From Albidovulum inexpectatum (GTDB lineage: Bacteria > Pseudomonadota > Alphaproteobacteria > Rhodobacterales > Rhodobacteraceae): a stretch of DNA of 64,000 nucleotides. A program made the translations under genes and the position numbers. The notes under the pieces were generated by a model. It saw only the letters and a program-made list of their open reading frames with translations, made no database searches and was not told the DNA's origin. The DNA lies in NCBI RefSeq assembly GCF_002927635.1, contig NZ_PRDS01000006.1, positions 152,511 to 216,510 on the forward strand. Direction: 5' to 3'. Positions 27,212-36,574 of the stretch are shown here, in pieces (position 1 is the stretch's first letter; each line of letters opens with the position of its first letter).

Positions 27212-28138
27212 ATGCAGCTGACCCTGCATATCGGAGCCCATCGCACGGGATCGACGGCATTGCAGCAGCTTTGCCGACGTCGTCGCGACTGGTTGCGGGG
27301 ATACGGTATTGCGTTCTGGGGGCCGCGCACGATGCGCGCCGGGCGGCGTCGCGATTTCGTGCCGCGTGTGGCGCGCGGCGGCGGGCCGGGCGCCAGGCGG
27401 CCCGACCTGGCAGGTGTCGTGCATGAGATGCATGTGGCCTTTGCAGCCGAAGCCGAGTCGGGGATCGACCATATCCTGGTCAGCGAGGAAAACCTGCTTG
27501 GCGCCATGGCCGAGACCTATGCCGATGGCACGCTGTACTGGGATGCACGTGACTGGCTGGCGGCGACCGCCGAGCTGTTCCCGGTGCAGCCCGACCAGAT
27601 ATTCCTGTGCATCCGCGATTATGCCAGCCTTGCGGTGTCGATCTATTCTCACTTGATCTGCCGCAAGCCGATGGGGCCCTTTGACGATCAGCGGATGATG
27701 CGGCTGGGGCAGAGCAGGGGGTGGGTGGACGTGGTGCGCGACATCCACACGGTGTTTCCCGACAGTCGGATCGTGGTTTGGCAATACGATTCCTCGCGAC
27801 AGGCGGTGTCGAAGGCTCTTGCGCGGATGATCGGTCCGGATCTGGCGCGGGAACTGGGAGATCCGCCGCGCGCTGCGGGGCGATCGGCCTCTGCCTATGC
27901 CGTGTTCGAGCTTCTGCAACTGGGCGCGCGCGGCGATTGGGGCGACCGAGAGGCCTATCGGGAAGAGGCCGAGCGTATACGAGGGGCATTGCCCGGCCCC
28001 AGGTTGTCGCCGTTTTCCGCCGATCAGCTGAAGATCCTGCAATCCCGGTTCGAGAACGACTGGCGACTGCTTGCCGAAGGCGCGGTCAACGGCGTCGAGC
28101 TGTGCGATCCGCCTTCCATGCGGGAGGTCGCCGGATGA
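27212..28138 (+). CDS. Sulfotransferase-like P-loop protein
   Basis: A 308-residue protein opening with LTLHIGAHRTGSTALQQLC, which matches the 5'-phosphosulfate-binding P-loop of sulfotransferases (HIGxHKTGTTxLQ type). A later FLCIRDYASLAVSIYSHLI matches the 3'-phosphate-binding arginine-serine segment. The rest is weakly conserved and the acceptor is unknown. It begins two bases after the pccA stop and is on the same strand as the mutase gene, so it sits inside the propionyl-CoA operon, which is an unexpected place for such an enzyme. The next gene on its downstream side is convergent. Confidence 0.7.
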   Translation: MQLTLHIGAHRTGSTALQQLCRRRRDWLRGYGIAFWGPRTMRAGRRRDFVPRVARGGGPGARRPDLAGVVHEMHVAFAAEAESGIDHILVSEENLLGAMAETYADGTLYWDARDWLAATAELFPVQPDQIFLCIRDYASLAVSIYSHLICRKPMGPFDDQRMMRLGQSRGWVDVVRDIHTVFPDSRIVVWQYDSSRQAVSKALARMIGPDLARELGDPPRAAGRSASAYAVFELLQLGARGDWGDREAYREEAERIRGALPGPRLSPFSADQLKILQSRFENDWRLLAEGAVNGVELCDPPSMREVAG

Positions 28139-28145
28139 TCGCCCG

Positions 28146-28595
28146 CTACTGCTCGCGCAGACGTTCGTCCCGGATTTCCTGCTGGCGCAGCGGGAACTTG
28201 TCGATCGCACGCACGATTTCGCGGACGCTCCAGGGTAGCGGCTTGCGCAGCTTCACCGCGCCGTCCTTGTCCAGCAGCACCATCGAGAAACCGCGCGGCC
28301 GCAGTTTTTCGCGGACGGCGCTCTTTTGTGACGGATCGGTATCGACGATCACGACCACGTCGCGCTTGATCAGTTCCTGGGGGTCGTCGGCCAGATACAG
28401 CATCTGGTTGACGAAGGCCGGGTCGTTCGGGCTGTCGGCAAAGACGACGATCGGCCGCTTCTTCCATACGAAATCCTCCAGCCGAACCTCGGCCGCGGGC
28501 AGGATTTCCAGACGATCGGTTTCGGCCTCGGCGGCAAGCGCGGGGAAAAGCGTCGACATCCATGCCGCAAGGGCCAGAACGAAGATGTATCTCAT
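28146..28595 (-). CDS. DUF4174-like secreted protein
   Basis: A 149-residue exported protein: signal peptide [19 protein letters not shown], cleavage near ALAAEAE, then a thioredoxin-fold-like domain with [32 protein letters not shown] and [15 protein letters not shown]. This order matches DUF4174, found in proteobacterial periplasmic proteins of unknown function. No CxxC pair is present, so it is not a classical thiol oxidoreductase. AGGAGG precedes the ATG. It is inserted on the opposite strand between the sulfotransferase-like gene and the mutase gene. Confidence 0.75.
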   Translation of the reverse strand: MRYIFVLALAAWMSTLFPALAAEAETDRLEILPAAEVRLEDFVWKKRPIVVFADSPNDPAFVNQMLYLADDPQELIKRDVVVIVDTDPSQKSAVREKLRPRGFSMVLLDKDGAVKLRKPLPWSVREIVRAIDKFPLRQQEIRDERLREQ

Positions 28596-28685
28596 GCAGC
28601 CTCCTGTCCCTGTCATATAGGTGACAGGGGTCGGGTGGAAAGGTTTCTTGCCGCCAGGTCGCGGCGCAGGGAAAGGACGAAGATC

Positions 28686-30818
28686 ATGACGGACCCGTTG
28701 GAAAGCTGGCGCAAGCTTGCCGAGAAGGAGCTGAAGGGCAAGAGCCCCGACGATCTGGTCTGGAACACGCTGGAAGGCATCCCGGTCAAGCCGCTTTACA
28801 CCGAGGCGGATCTGGAGGGGGTCGGGCATTTGGGCTCGCTGCCCGGTCTGCCGCCCTTCGTGCGCGGCCCGCGCGCGACCATGTATGCCGGGCGCCCTTG
28901 GACGATCCGCCAATATGCGGGCTTTTCGACCGCCGAGGAATCCAATGCCTTCTATCGCAAGGCGCTGGCGGCGGGGCAGCAGGGCGTCTCGGTTGCGTTC
29001 GACCTGGCCACCCATCGCGGCTATGACAGCGATCATCCGCGCGTCGTGGGCGATGTCGGAAAGGCGGGCGTGGCCATCGACAGCGTCGAGGACATGAAGA
29101 TCCTGTTCGACGGCATCCCGCTGGACCGCATCAGCGTCAGCATGACGATGAATGGCGCGGTGATCCCGATCATGGCCAATTTCATCGTCACGGGCGAAGA
29201 ACAGGGCGTCAGCCGCGACAAGCTTTCGGGCACGATCCAGAACGACATCCTGAAGGAATTCATGGTGCGGAACACCTATATCTATCCGCCCGAACCTTCG
29301 ATGCGGATCGTGGCCGACATCATCGAATACACCGCGCGCGAGATGCCGAAGTTCAACAGCATCTCGATCTCCGGCTATCACATGCAGGAGGCGGGCGCGA
29401 ACCTGGTGCAGGAGCTGGCCTATACCCTGGCCGATGGGCGCGAATATGTGCGCGCGGCGCTGGCGCGGGGCATGAATGTGGACGATTTCGCGCCGCGGCT
29501 GTCGTTCTTCTTTGCCATCGGCATGAATTTCTTCATGGAAATCGCCAAGCTGCGGGCCGCGCGGCTGCTGTGGCACCGCATCATGTCCGAGTTCAACCCC
29601 AAGAAGCCGCAAAGTCTGATGCTGCGCACCCATTGCCAGACTTCGGGCGTGTCGTTGCAGGAACAGGACCCGTACAACAACATCGTCCGCACGGCCTATG
29701 AGGCGCTGGCCGCGGCGCTGGGCGGGACCCAGTCCCTGCATACCAACGCGCTGGACGAGGCGATCGCGCTGCCCACCGAATTCTCGGCCCGGATCGCGCG
29801 CAACACGCAGCTGATCCTGCAAGAGGAGACGGGCATCACCCATGTCGTCGATCCGCTGGCGGGGTCGTACTACATCGAACGGCTGACCGCCGATCTGGCG
29901 GAAAAGGCCTGGGCCATGATCGAGGAAGTCGAGGCCATGGGCGGCATGACCAAGGCGGTGGCCAGCGGTCTGCCCAAGATGCGGATCGAGGAAACCGCGG
30001 CCCGTCGTCAGGCCATGATCGACCGCGGCGAAGAGGTCATCGTCGGCGTCAACAAGTACCGCAAGGAGCACGAAGAACCCATCGAGATCCTTGACGTCGA
30101 CAACATGAAGGTGCGCGAGGCACAGATCGCCCGGCTGGAACGGGTGCGTGCAAGCCGCGATCAGGCGGCCTGCGATGCCGCGCTGGCCGAGCTGGAACGG
30201 CGCGCGCGCGAAGGGGGCAACCTGCTGGAGGCGGCGGTCGAGGCAGCGCGGGCGCGCGCAAGTGTGGGAGAGATCAGCATGGCGATGGAAAAGGTGTTCG
30301 GACGCCACAGGGCCGAGATCCGCACCCTGTCGGGCGTCTATGGCGCGGCCTACGAGGGGGACGAAGGCTTTGCCCGCATTCAGCGCGAGGTCGAGGCCTT
30401 TGCCGAGGAAGAGGGGCGCCGTCCGCGGATGCTGGTCGTCAAGATGGGCCAGGACGGCCATGATCGGGGCGCCAAGGTCATCGCCACGGCCTTTGCCGAT
30501 ATCGGCTTTGACGTCGATGTGGGGCCCTTGTTCCAGACGCCAGAGGAAGCCGCGCAGGACGCGATCGACAACGACGTTCACGTGGTTGGCATTTCCAGCC
30601 AGGCGGCCGGTCACAAGACGCTGGCCCCCAAGCTGATCGAGGCCCTGCGCGAACGCGGGGCGGATGACATCATCGTCATATGCGGCGGCGTGATCCCCCA
30701 GCAGGATTACGATTTCCTCAAACAGGCCGGCGTGAAGGCGATCTTCGGGCCCGGCACCAACATCCCCGCCGCGGCGGCCGAGGTGCTGGAACTGATCCGC
30801 AAGGCGCGACGCGTGTGA
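28686..30818 (+). CDS. scpA: Methylmalonyl-CoA mutase
   Basis: A 710-residue adenosylcobalamin-dependent mutase in single-chain form. The catalytic barrel includes [57 protein letters not shown] and [19 protein letters not shown]. The C-terminal cobalamin domain has [18 protein letters not shown] with His592 as the cobalt ligand. It converts methylmalonyl-CoA to succinyl-CoA, completing propionyl-CoA assimilation begun by PccAB. The ATG at 28686 is preceded by GGAAAGGACGAAG. Genes for the epimerase and MeaB-type chaperone are not seen nearby. Confidence 0.95.
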   Translation: MTDPLESWRKLAEKELKGKSPDDLVWNTLEGIPVKPLYTEADLEGVGHLGSLPGLPPFVRGPRATMYAGRPWTIRQYAGFSTAEESNAFYRKALAAGQQGVSVAFDLATHRGYDSDHPRVVGDVGKAGVAIDSVEDMKILFDGIPLDRISVSMTMNGAVIPIMANFIVTGEEQGVSRDKLSGTIQNDILKEFMVRNTYIYPPEPSMRIVADIIEYTAREMPKFNSISISGYHMQEAGANLVQELAYTLADGREYVRAALARGMNVDDFAPRLSFFFAIGMNFFMEIAKLRAARLLWHRIMSEFNPKKPQSLMLRTHCQTSGVSLQEQDPYNNIVRTAYEALAAALGGTQSLHTNALDEAIALPTEFSARIARNTQLILQEETGITHVVDPLAGSYYIERLTADLAEKAWAMIEEVEAMGGMTKAVASGLPKMRIEETAARRQAMIDRGEEVIVGVNKYRKEHEEPIEILDVDNMKVREAQIARLERVRASRDQAACDAALAELERRAREGGNLLEAAVEAARARASVGEISMAMEKVFGRHRAEIRTLSGVYGAAYEGDEGFARIQREVEAFAEEEGRRPRMLVVKMGQDGHDRGAKVIATAFADIGFDVDVGPLFQTPEEAAQDAIDNDVHVVGISSQAAGHKTLAPKLIEALRERGADDIIVICGGVIPQQDYDFLKQAGVKAIFGPGTNIPAAAAEVLELIRKARRV

Positions 30819-30952
30819 CCGATTCCGGAACCGCGCGGGCCGCACGTGTGAGCCGGTCATGCGCGGCTGGTTGACCCGCCTTTTGCGACACTGCAAGACT
30901 GGCGACGGCTGCCCGTGCACGGATCGGCCACACCACCATTTCGGAGCACCGA

Positions 30953-31420
30953 GTGATCGTCATGAAGAGAATTTCCGGGTTGATTGCGATTGGTTTGCTG
31001 TCTGCCAACATCGCCTTCGGGGCCGATGACGGGCTGCGCGAAGCGGCCGAACGCTTTGCCGCGCTGCCGTCTCAGCAGAAGATGATGGACGACATGTTGT
31101 CGGTCGATGCCGCAATGGTGCAGCTGCGGGCGACCATGCCCGGTGCGAGCGAGGACGATATGCGCGCCCTGGCCGAGATCGTGAACGACGAACTGAAATC
31201 CCTGCGTCCCACCATGGAAGCCGCGATGGTCGACGCAATGGTCGAGATCTACACGCTTGAAGAGATCGAGGCCATGACCGCGTTCTATTCGACCCCGGTC
31301 GGCGCCAGCGTGGCGGCCAAGACGCAGCCTTACATGGCCAGTTTCTGGGCACGGATCGGCCCCGAATTTACCGCGATGCAGGGCCGCTTGATGTCGCGAA
31401 TGCAGCAGCGGATGGAATGA
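30953..31420 (+). CDS. DUF2059 domain secreted protein
   Basis: A 155-residue exported protein. After the signal peptide RISGLIAIGLLSANIAFGAD come helical segments ending with the DUF2059 signature: MVDAMVEIYTLEEIEAMTAF followed by YSTPVGASVAAKTQPYM. DUF2059 proteins are periplasmic and uncharacterised. The GTG at 30953 is chosen because GGAG stands six bases before it; an ATG at 30962 would have a distant site. It stands alone after the mutase gene. Confidence 0.8.
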   Translation: MIVMKRISGLIAIGLLSANIAFGADDGLREAAERFAALPSQQKMMDDMLSVDAAMVQLRATMPGASEDDMRALAEIVNDELKSLRPTMEAAMVDAMVEIYTLEEIEAMTAFYSTPVGASVAAKTQPYMASFWARIGPEFTAMQGRLMSRMQQRME

Positions 31421-31648
31421 CCGGTCCCGTCGATTGACGGGGACATGTGCTGGACGGCGCTTGCATGCGGCGGATCATGCCATGACGGAATGTGTCATCG
31501 CGGCATGTCCGCATGGGGGCGGGCGGGGGCGTGCCACCGGAACCGACCCGCTCAGACTGTAACGCCGCCCTTCCGTATGTGACATTTCCGGTCTAGCTTG
31601 CGCGCGGAGCGGGCTCAGACATGGCGCGTAGGGCGAGAAGGCAGGGGC

Positions 31649-32257
31649 ATGGCAGCGCTGGATCATCTGGTAGTGACAGCCAGGCGGCTGGAGGAAGGTG
31701 TGGCGTGGCTCGAGAGCCTTCTGGCCGTGCCCCTGGAGCCCGGCGGGCATCATGCCGCGATGGGCACGCATAACCGTTTGCTGCGGCTTGGCAATTGTGA
31801 ATATCTCGAGGTCATCGCCATCGATCCCCATGCACCGGCGCCTCTTCAGCCGCGCTGGTTCGGGCTGGACGGGCGTGCCGGGCCGCCCTCGCTGACCAAC
31901 TGGGTGGTGCGGGTGGATGATCTGGACGGGGCGCTGGCCGTTGCCCCGAAAGGCGTGGGGCGGATCATGGATCTTTCCCGTGGCGATCTGCGTTGGCGCA
32001 TGGCCGTGCCCGAGAGTGGGCATCTGCCGTTCGACGGCATGTTCCCCGCCCTGATCGCTTGGCAGGGCGATGCACACCCTGCCGGACGGCTGCCCGACCG
32101 TGGGTGCCGGCTGGACCGGCTGGTCATCCGTCATCCGGATGCAGACAAGCTGGCCGACGCGGTCGCCCTTGACGATCCGCGGGTCGAATTCGTCGCAGGG
32201 CCGATCGGGATCGAGGCCTGGATCCAGACACCGTTCGGGTTGCGGAGGCTGGGGTGA
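31649..32257 (+). CDS. VOC / glyoxalase-like domain protein
   Basis: A 202-residue protein of the glyoxalase-like (PF13468-type) VOC group: MAALDHLVVTARRLEEGVAW and the metal-site region GGHHAAMGTHNRLLRLG, then LEVIAIDPHAPAP and WFGLDGRAGPPSLTNWVVRV. The second module is divergent. Substrate unknown. The ATG follows GGCAGGGGC. Its stop overlaps the next gene's ATG by four bases, so it is coupled with a GNAT acetyltransferase. Confidence 0.8.
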   Translation: MAALDHLVVTARRLEEGVAWLESLLAVPLEPGGHHAAMGTHNRLLRLGNCEYLEVIAIDPHAPAPLQPRWFGLDGRAGPPSLTNWVVRVDDLDGALAVAPKGVGRIMDLSRGDLRWRMAVPESGHLPFDGMFPALIAWQGDAHPAGRLPDRGCRLDRLVIRHPDADKLADAVALDDPRVEFVAGPIGIEAWIQTPFGLRRLG

Positions 32258-32742
32258 AGATCCGTCCGGCCGAGGACCGGGATCTGTCAGGGATCCAGGC
32301 GATCTGGAATCCGATCATTCGGGACACCACGATCACCTTTGCATCGGATCAGCGCGACGCCATCGCGATTGCCGCCATGATCGCCGCCAGGCGCGCGGCC
32401 GGGCGCGAATTTCTTGTTGCCGAAGACGGCGACGCAATCCTGGGTTTTGTCACCTATGAGCAGTTTCGGGCCGGGAATGGCTATGCCCACGCGATGGAGC
32501 ACACGGTGATGGTATCGCCTGTCGCGCGCGGCAGGGGTGTCGGGGGCGCTCTGATGGCGGCAATTGAATCCCATGCGCGCGATGGCGGGGCGCATTGCAT
32601 GATCGCGGGCGTGTCGGCCGAGAATGCCGCGGGCATCGTCTTTCACGAACGTATCGGCTATGCCCATGTCGCACGCATTCCGCAGGTCGGCCGCAAGTTC
32701 GATCGTTGGCTGGATCTGGTTCTGATGCAGAAATTCCTGTGA
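32254..32742 (+). CDS. GNAT-family N-acetyltransferase (phosphinothricin acetyltransferase-like)
   Basis: A 162-residue GNAT protein: RPAEDRDLSGIQAIWNPII at the start, and the acetyl-CoA-binding motif VSPVARGRGVGGALMAAIES (the RGxGxG loop), followed by MIAGVSAENAAGIVFHERIG and a final GRKFDRWLDLVLMQK. The pattern is that of phosphinothricin/methionine-sulfoximine acetyltransferases, so it probably acetylates an amino-acid-like amine. It overlaps the VOC gene, as in a detoxification pair. Confidence 0.82.
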   Translation: MKIRPAEDRDLSGIQAIWNPIIRDTTITFASDQRDAIAIAAMIAARRAAGREFLVAEDGDAILGFVTYEQFRAGNGYAHAMEHTVMVSPVARGRGVGGALMAAIESHARDGGAHCMIAGVSAENAAGIVFHERIGYAHVARIPQVGRKFDRWLDLVLMQKFL

Positions 32743-32784
32743 CTGCGCGCTGACAATCACCGAATAGCGGAGTAACCTGTTCAC

Positions 32785-33468
32785 ATGTCCGTCTGGTCCC
32801 GCATTTCCGAGGCCCTGCAGGCGCTTGCCAAGGGCGAGCCGCTTTCGGCCGTATTCGACCGTTTGCGCACACCGCCCGAACGCAGCGCCGCCTTTACCAT
32901 TGCGGTCATCGCGCTTGGGGCAAAGATGGCCAAGGCAGACGGGCAGGTCACGCGCGATGAAGTGACGGCCTTTCGCGAAGTCTTTGCCATCCCGCCGGGC
33001 GAAGAGAAGAATGCCGCCAGGGTATTCAACCTCGCGCGGCAGGACGTCGCGGGATACGAACTTTATGCGCGCAAGATCGCGCGCATGTTCGGCCCGGGCG
33101 ATCCGGTCCTGGTCGATCTTCTGGAAGGGCTGTTCCATATCGCGCTGGCCGATGGCGCGTATCATCCGCACGAAGATGCCTTTCTGCGCGAGGTCGCGCG
33201 AATTTTCGGAGTGAGCGAGGCGACGTTTCGTGGCCTTCTGGCGCGCTTTGCACCCGACGAGGCATGCGATTCCTATTGCGTTCTGGGCGTGTCCCCCGAT
33301 GCACCCATGGAAGAAATCCGGGCTGCCTGGCGTCGGGCGGTGAAGGAATGTCACCCCGACCGGCTGCGGGCGCGGGGCCTGCCGGACGAAGCTCTGAAGA
33401 TGGCCGAACAGCGTCTGATCGCCATCAACCGGGCATGGGAGGACATCAGCGCCCGGCATGCCGCCTGA
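32785..33468 (+). CDS. TerB/DjlA-type protein with C-terminal J domain
   Basis: A 227-residue protein. Residues about 30-140 form an all-helical TerB-like domain (GAKMAKADGQVTRDEVTAF, then FHIALADGAYHPHEDAFL, each acidic DG motif typical of TerB). A C-terminal J domain starts at CDSYCVLGVSPDAPMEEIR and contains the HPD tripeptide in VKECHPDRLRARG, required to stimulate DnaK. No N-terminal membrane span is present, unlike E. coli DjlA. It probably recruits DnaK to a specific client. The next gene follows closely on the same strand. Confidence 0.88.
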   Translation: MSVWSRISEALQALAKGEPLSAVFDRLRTPPERSAAFTIAVIALGAKMAKADGQVTRDEVTAFREVFAIPPGEEKNAARVFNLARQDVAGYELYARKIARMFGPGDPVLVDLLEGLFHIALADGAYHPHEDAFLREVARIFGVSEATFRGLLARFAPDEACDSYCVLGVSPDAPMEEIRAAWRRAVKECHPDRLRARGLPDEALKMAEQRLIAINRAWEDISARHAA

Positions 33469-33479
33469 CTGGAAAACCC

Positions 33480-34514
33480 ATGCGTATCGCAACCTACAAT
33501 GTCGAATGGTTCACCAATCTCTTTGACCGCGACGGCCGGCTGATGGAGGATCAGGGCTGGTCGGCCCGCCACAATGTCACGCGCGCCGATCAACTTGCTG
33601 CGCTGGGCACCGTCTTTGCCGCGATGGATGCGGATGCCGTGATGATCGTCGAGGCGCCCGACGACAATCGCCGTCATCACACCGTCGAGATGCTGGAGGC
33701 GTTTGCCACCAGATTCGATCTGCGTACCCGCAAGGCGCTGATCGGTTTCCCGAACGAGACCCAACAGGAAATCGCGCTGCTCTACGACCCTGCGGTTCTC
33801 TCGGCCGTGCATGACCCGATCGGCCTGCCCGAACAGTCGATCGAAGGCGTGTCGTCGCCGCGGTTCGACAGTTCCTACCGGATCGATCTGGATATCGACA
33901 ATACGCTGGACGTGGTGCGGTTCTCCAAGCCGCCGCTGGAGGTTGCGGCGACCGCGCGGAAATCCGGGCGGCAGTTTCGGATGATCGGCGTGCACGTCAA
34001 GTCGAAGGCCCCCCATGGCGCGACCGGAGAGGCGCAGATCCGGCGCCTTGCGATCGAAAACCGCCGCAAGCAGCTGGCCCAGTGCATCTGGCTGCGTCAC
34101 CGGGTCGAGGAACATCTGCGCGCTGGCGACAGTCTCATGGTCATGGGCGATTTCAACGACGGCCCCGGACTGGATGAATACGAAAAGCTGTTCGGTCATT
34201 CCGGGGTTGAAATCGTCATGGGGCTGGACGGCCCGCCGGAATTGCAGCTGTATGACCCGCATGCGCGACTGGCCTTTTCCAAGCGTCAGGTCGTCATGCC
34301 GTCGACCGCGCGCTTCTATCTGGACGACCAGGGGCGCTTTTTCTCGGCCCTGCTTGATTATCTGATGGTGTCGCCCGACCTGGCCGCGCGCAAACCCCGA
34401 TGGCGCATCTGGCACCCGTTCGACGATCCGGCAATCTATGCCACGCCCGATCTGCGCGAGGCCTTGCTGACGGCTTCGGATCACTTTCCGGTCTCGATCG
34501 ATATCGACCTGTAA
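33480..34514 (+). CDS. Endonuclease/exonuclease/phosphatase family protein
   Basis: A 344-residue protein of the DNase I-like metal-dependent superfamily. MRIATYNVEWFTNLF opens the domain with the metal-site Asn, AVMIVEAPDDN holds the catalytic Glu, LMVMGDFNDGPG the Asp-Asn pair, and LLTASDHFPVSIDID the terminal Asp-His. Members cleave nucleic acids, phospholipids or phosphoesters; the substrate here is open. No signal peptide is present. It starts 11 bases after the J-domain gene. Confidence 0.85.
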   Translation: MRIATYNVEWFTNLFDRDGRLMEDQGWSARHNVTRADQLAALGTVFAAMDADAVMIVEAPDDNRRHHTVEMLEAFATRFDLRTRKALIGFPNETQQEIALLYDPAVLSAVHDPIGLPEQSIEGVSSPRFDSSYRIDLDIDNTLDVVRFSKPPLEVAATARKSGRQFRMIGVHVKSKAPHGATGEAQIRRLAIENRRKQLAQCIWLRHRVEEHLRAGDSLMVMGDFNDGPGLDEYEKLFGHSGVEIVMGLDGPPELQLYDPHARLAFSKRQVVMPSTARFYLDDQGRFFSALLDYLMVSPDLAARKPRWRIWHPFDDPAIYATPDLREALLTASDHFPVSIDIDL

Positions 34515-34555
34515 GCGCTCTCGCGCCAAGGCGCGCGATCGTCTATGATCGGCGC

Positions 34556-34945
34556 ATGAAGACTGGAACCATCTTGTCGATTGCCGCGATCATGGCGGCT
34601 CTGGCCCTGCCGGCAGGGGCGCAGGATGCGCCGCCCGCGGACGAGAACGCGTCCGAAGATATCGAGCACGGATTCAGCCTGCTCGAGGAAGGGGCGAAGA
34701 TCATCCTGCGATCCATGATCGACGAGGTCGAGCCCGCGCTGAAGGATCTTCAGACGGAACTCGGCGATGCCTGGGCCGAAATGGGGCCGGTCCTGCGCGA
34801 TCTGGCGCGGATGATCGGCCAGATCGACGATTATCATCCGCCCGAGATGCTGCCCAATGGCGATATCATCCTGCGCCGCAAGGTTCCGCTGGCTCCCGAC
34901 GACCGGCCAGATGCAGCACAGCCGGGCGAAGAGATCGAGATCTGA
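34556..34945 (+). CDS. Secreted hypothetical protein
   Basis: A 129-residue protein with a signal peptide (ILSIAAIMAALALPAGAQ) and an acidic mature part: an amphipathic helix region FSLLEEGAKIILRSMIDEVE, then LGDAWAEMGPVLRDLARMIG, and a tail containing YHPPEMLPNGDIILRRKVPL. It belongs to a small family conserved in Rhodobacteraceae without known function. It converges with the ppx gene, whose stop is one base after its own. Confidence 0.7.
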   Translation: MKTGTILSIAAIMAALALPAGAQDAPPADENASEDIEHGFSLLEEGAKIILRSMIDEVEPALKDLQTELGDAWAEMGPVLRDLARMIGQIDDYHPPEMLPNGDIILRRKVPLAPDDRPDAAQPGEEIEI

Positions 34946-36574
34946 TCACTCGGCCGGCCTGGAATTTTCGGCGCGCTTCGGCCGGGCCGCGACGGTCACC
35001 TTGGTTTCCGCGCCCAGGGCCTTGGCCAGCGAGCGGAAACGCGCCTCGGCGACCTCTCCGAACAAGGCTTGCGATTCGGGGTTCAGGCGCAGTTCCAGCA
35101 CCTTCTTCTTGGGCCGCCAGGCCAGCTCGCCGGCTTCCTCGGGCGACTTCACGGCGAACATCGCGCCAAAGCGCATGGCCTTGCCCAGAACCTCGGCGTC
35201 GCGCAACTCGTCCTCCGAGAGCAGCTTGAACAACGGCTCCATCCGCGACCCCGAGCGCGAATTCTTGTAGCGGTGCAACAGCGCGACGCCCAGAAAGACC
35301 CGTTCGGGATGCGACAGCCCGCCCAGATTGGCGCGGGTGGCATTGTCGAAGCACACCTCGGCACGATAATCGGGATGGGCGCGCCAGGTCGTGTCGTGCA
35401 GCAGACATGCCGCCCGGATCAGACGCAGCCTTTCGAAGCTGGCATTCGAATAGAGCGGCAGCAGGAACTGATACAGTTTCTTGCCAAAGCCCGGCATCCG
35501 GGCCTGCGTGCGTTCTGCATGGCGGCACGCTTCGATCAACGGGTCGCGCATGCGCAGCCGCTCGGGCATCTGTTCGTACAACAGGCCTTCGCGAATGCCA
35601 TACGAGGAGACGTCGATCTCCTTGGGCCGGAAGGTTCGGATCAGCTGGCGCAGGACCTGCGCGGCCAGCGGGACCACCGCCATGCGGGCGGCCGAGGTTC
35701 CTGTCCGCGCGCGCAGATCATCCAGATCGCTTTCCTCGATCCAGTTCAATGTCTGCAACAGGCCCTGCGGCTTCATCCGGTATTCGTGCAGAACGGTCAT
35801 CGGGTATTTGCGCCGCTCCATGTCCAGCCGCGCGATGGCGCGCCACGATCCGCCGACGAGATAGATCCGGTCGTGGTCGGTACCCATCTGCTCGGCCAGG
35901 GACTCGACCGTCTGGCGGATGAATTTCTGCACGCCCTTGCGGCCGCCCGTGATTTCCTGCAGCCGGAACGGACCCAGCGGCGAGGAAATGCGGCGGCCGA
36001 CCTTGCCGCCGGCGACCTCGGCCAGTTCCATCGAGCTGCCGCCGATATCGCAAACAAGTCCCTGTGCCTCGGGCCAGCCCAGCAGCACGCCCTGTGCCGA
36101 CAGGCGGGCCTCTTCCAGCCCGTCGATCACCCACAGTTTCAGACCGGTCTCGCGCTCGACCTCTTCGCAGAACTCGGCCCCGTCCTCGGCCTCGCGCACG
36201 GCGGCGGTCGCGACGCAGGTCAGGCTGGGCAGCTCCATGCCCTGGGCAAGAAGTGCAAAGCGCTTCAGCGCGGCCAATGCCCGCCTGCGACCCTCGGGGT
36301 TCAGCCGTCCCGTCGCGGCAAGCCCCTGCCCAAGTCCGGCCATGACCTTTTCGTTGTAGAAATAGGCCGGGCTGCGTGCTGCGCCGTCGAAAACGACAAG
36401 CCGGACCGAGTTCGACCCCACATCGACCACGCCGACCCGTTCCAGCGCGCGTGCAGAAGGGTCGTCGAACAAGGGCTTTCCAAACGGCCCCCAATCTTCG
36501 GCAAGGGCCCGGGCCGTGGCGGCCTTCGCGCCTTCTTTCCTGCGGGGCTTTTCGGTCTGGTCAGTTGTGGACAT
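34946..36574 (-). CDS. ppx: Exopolyphosphatase / Ppx-GppA family phosphatase
   Basis: A protein of about 542 residues of the Ppx/GppA family (actin-like ATPase fold). [19 protein letters not shown] is the N-terminal phosphate-binding motif, [14 protein letters not shown] the second, and a long helical C-terminal domain (including [22 protein letters not shown]-like) follows. It hydrolyses polyphosphate or pppGpp. It is directly downstream of ppk1 and overlaps its end, linking synthesis and breakdown of polyphosphate. The start is ambiguous: ATGs at 36574, 36580 and 36595 are all close; AGGA lies before the first. Confidence 0.9.
   Translation of the reverse strand: MSTTDQTEKPRRKEGAKAATARALAEDWGPFGKPLFDDPSARALERVGVVDVGSNSVRLVVFDGAARSPAYFYNEKVMAGLGQGLAATGRLNPEGRRRALAALKRFALLAQGMELPSLTCVATAAVREAEDGAEFCEEVERETGLKLWVIDGLEEARLSAQGVLLGWPEAQGLVCDIGGSSMELAEVAGGKVGRRISSPLGPFRLQEITGGRKGVQKFIRQTVESLAEQMGTDHDRIYLVGGSWRAIARLDMERRKYPMTVLHEYRMKPQGLLQTLNWIEESDLDDLRARTGTSAARMAVVPLAAQVLRQLIRTFRPKEIDVSSYGIREGLLYEQMPERLRMRDPLIEACRHAERTQARMPGFGKKLYQFLLPLYSNASFERLRLIRAACLLHDTTWRAHPDYRAEVCFDNATRANLGGLSHPERVFLGVALLHRYKNSRSGSRMEPLFKLLSEDELRDAEVLGKAMRFGAMFAVKSPEEAGELAWRPKKKVLELRLNPESQALFGEVAEARFRSLAKALGAETKVTVAARPKRAENSRPAE

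Noticed and set aside
28596..30920. Minus-strand extension of the DUF4174 frame over the mutase gene
   Set aside because: The DUF4174 protein has a signal peptide and ribosome site at 28595; the upstream extension is antisense to methylmalonyl-CoA mutase.
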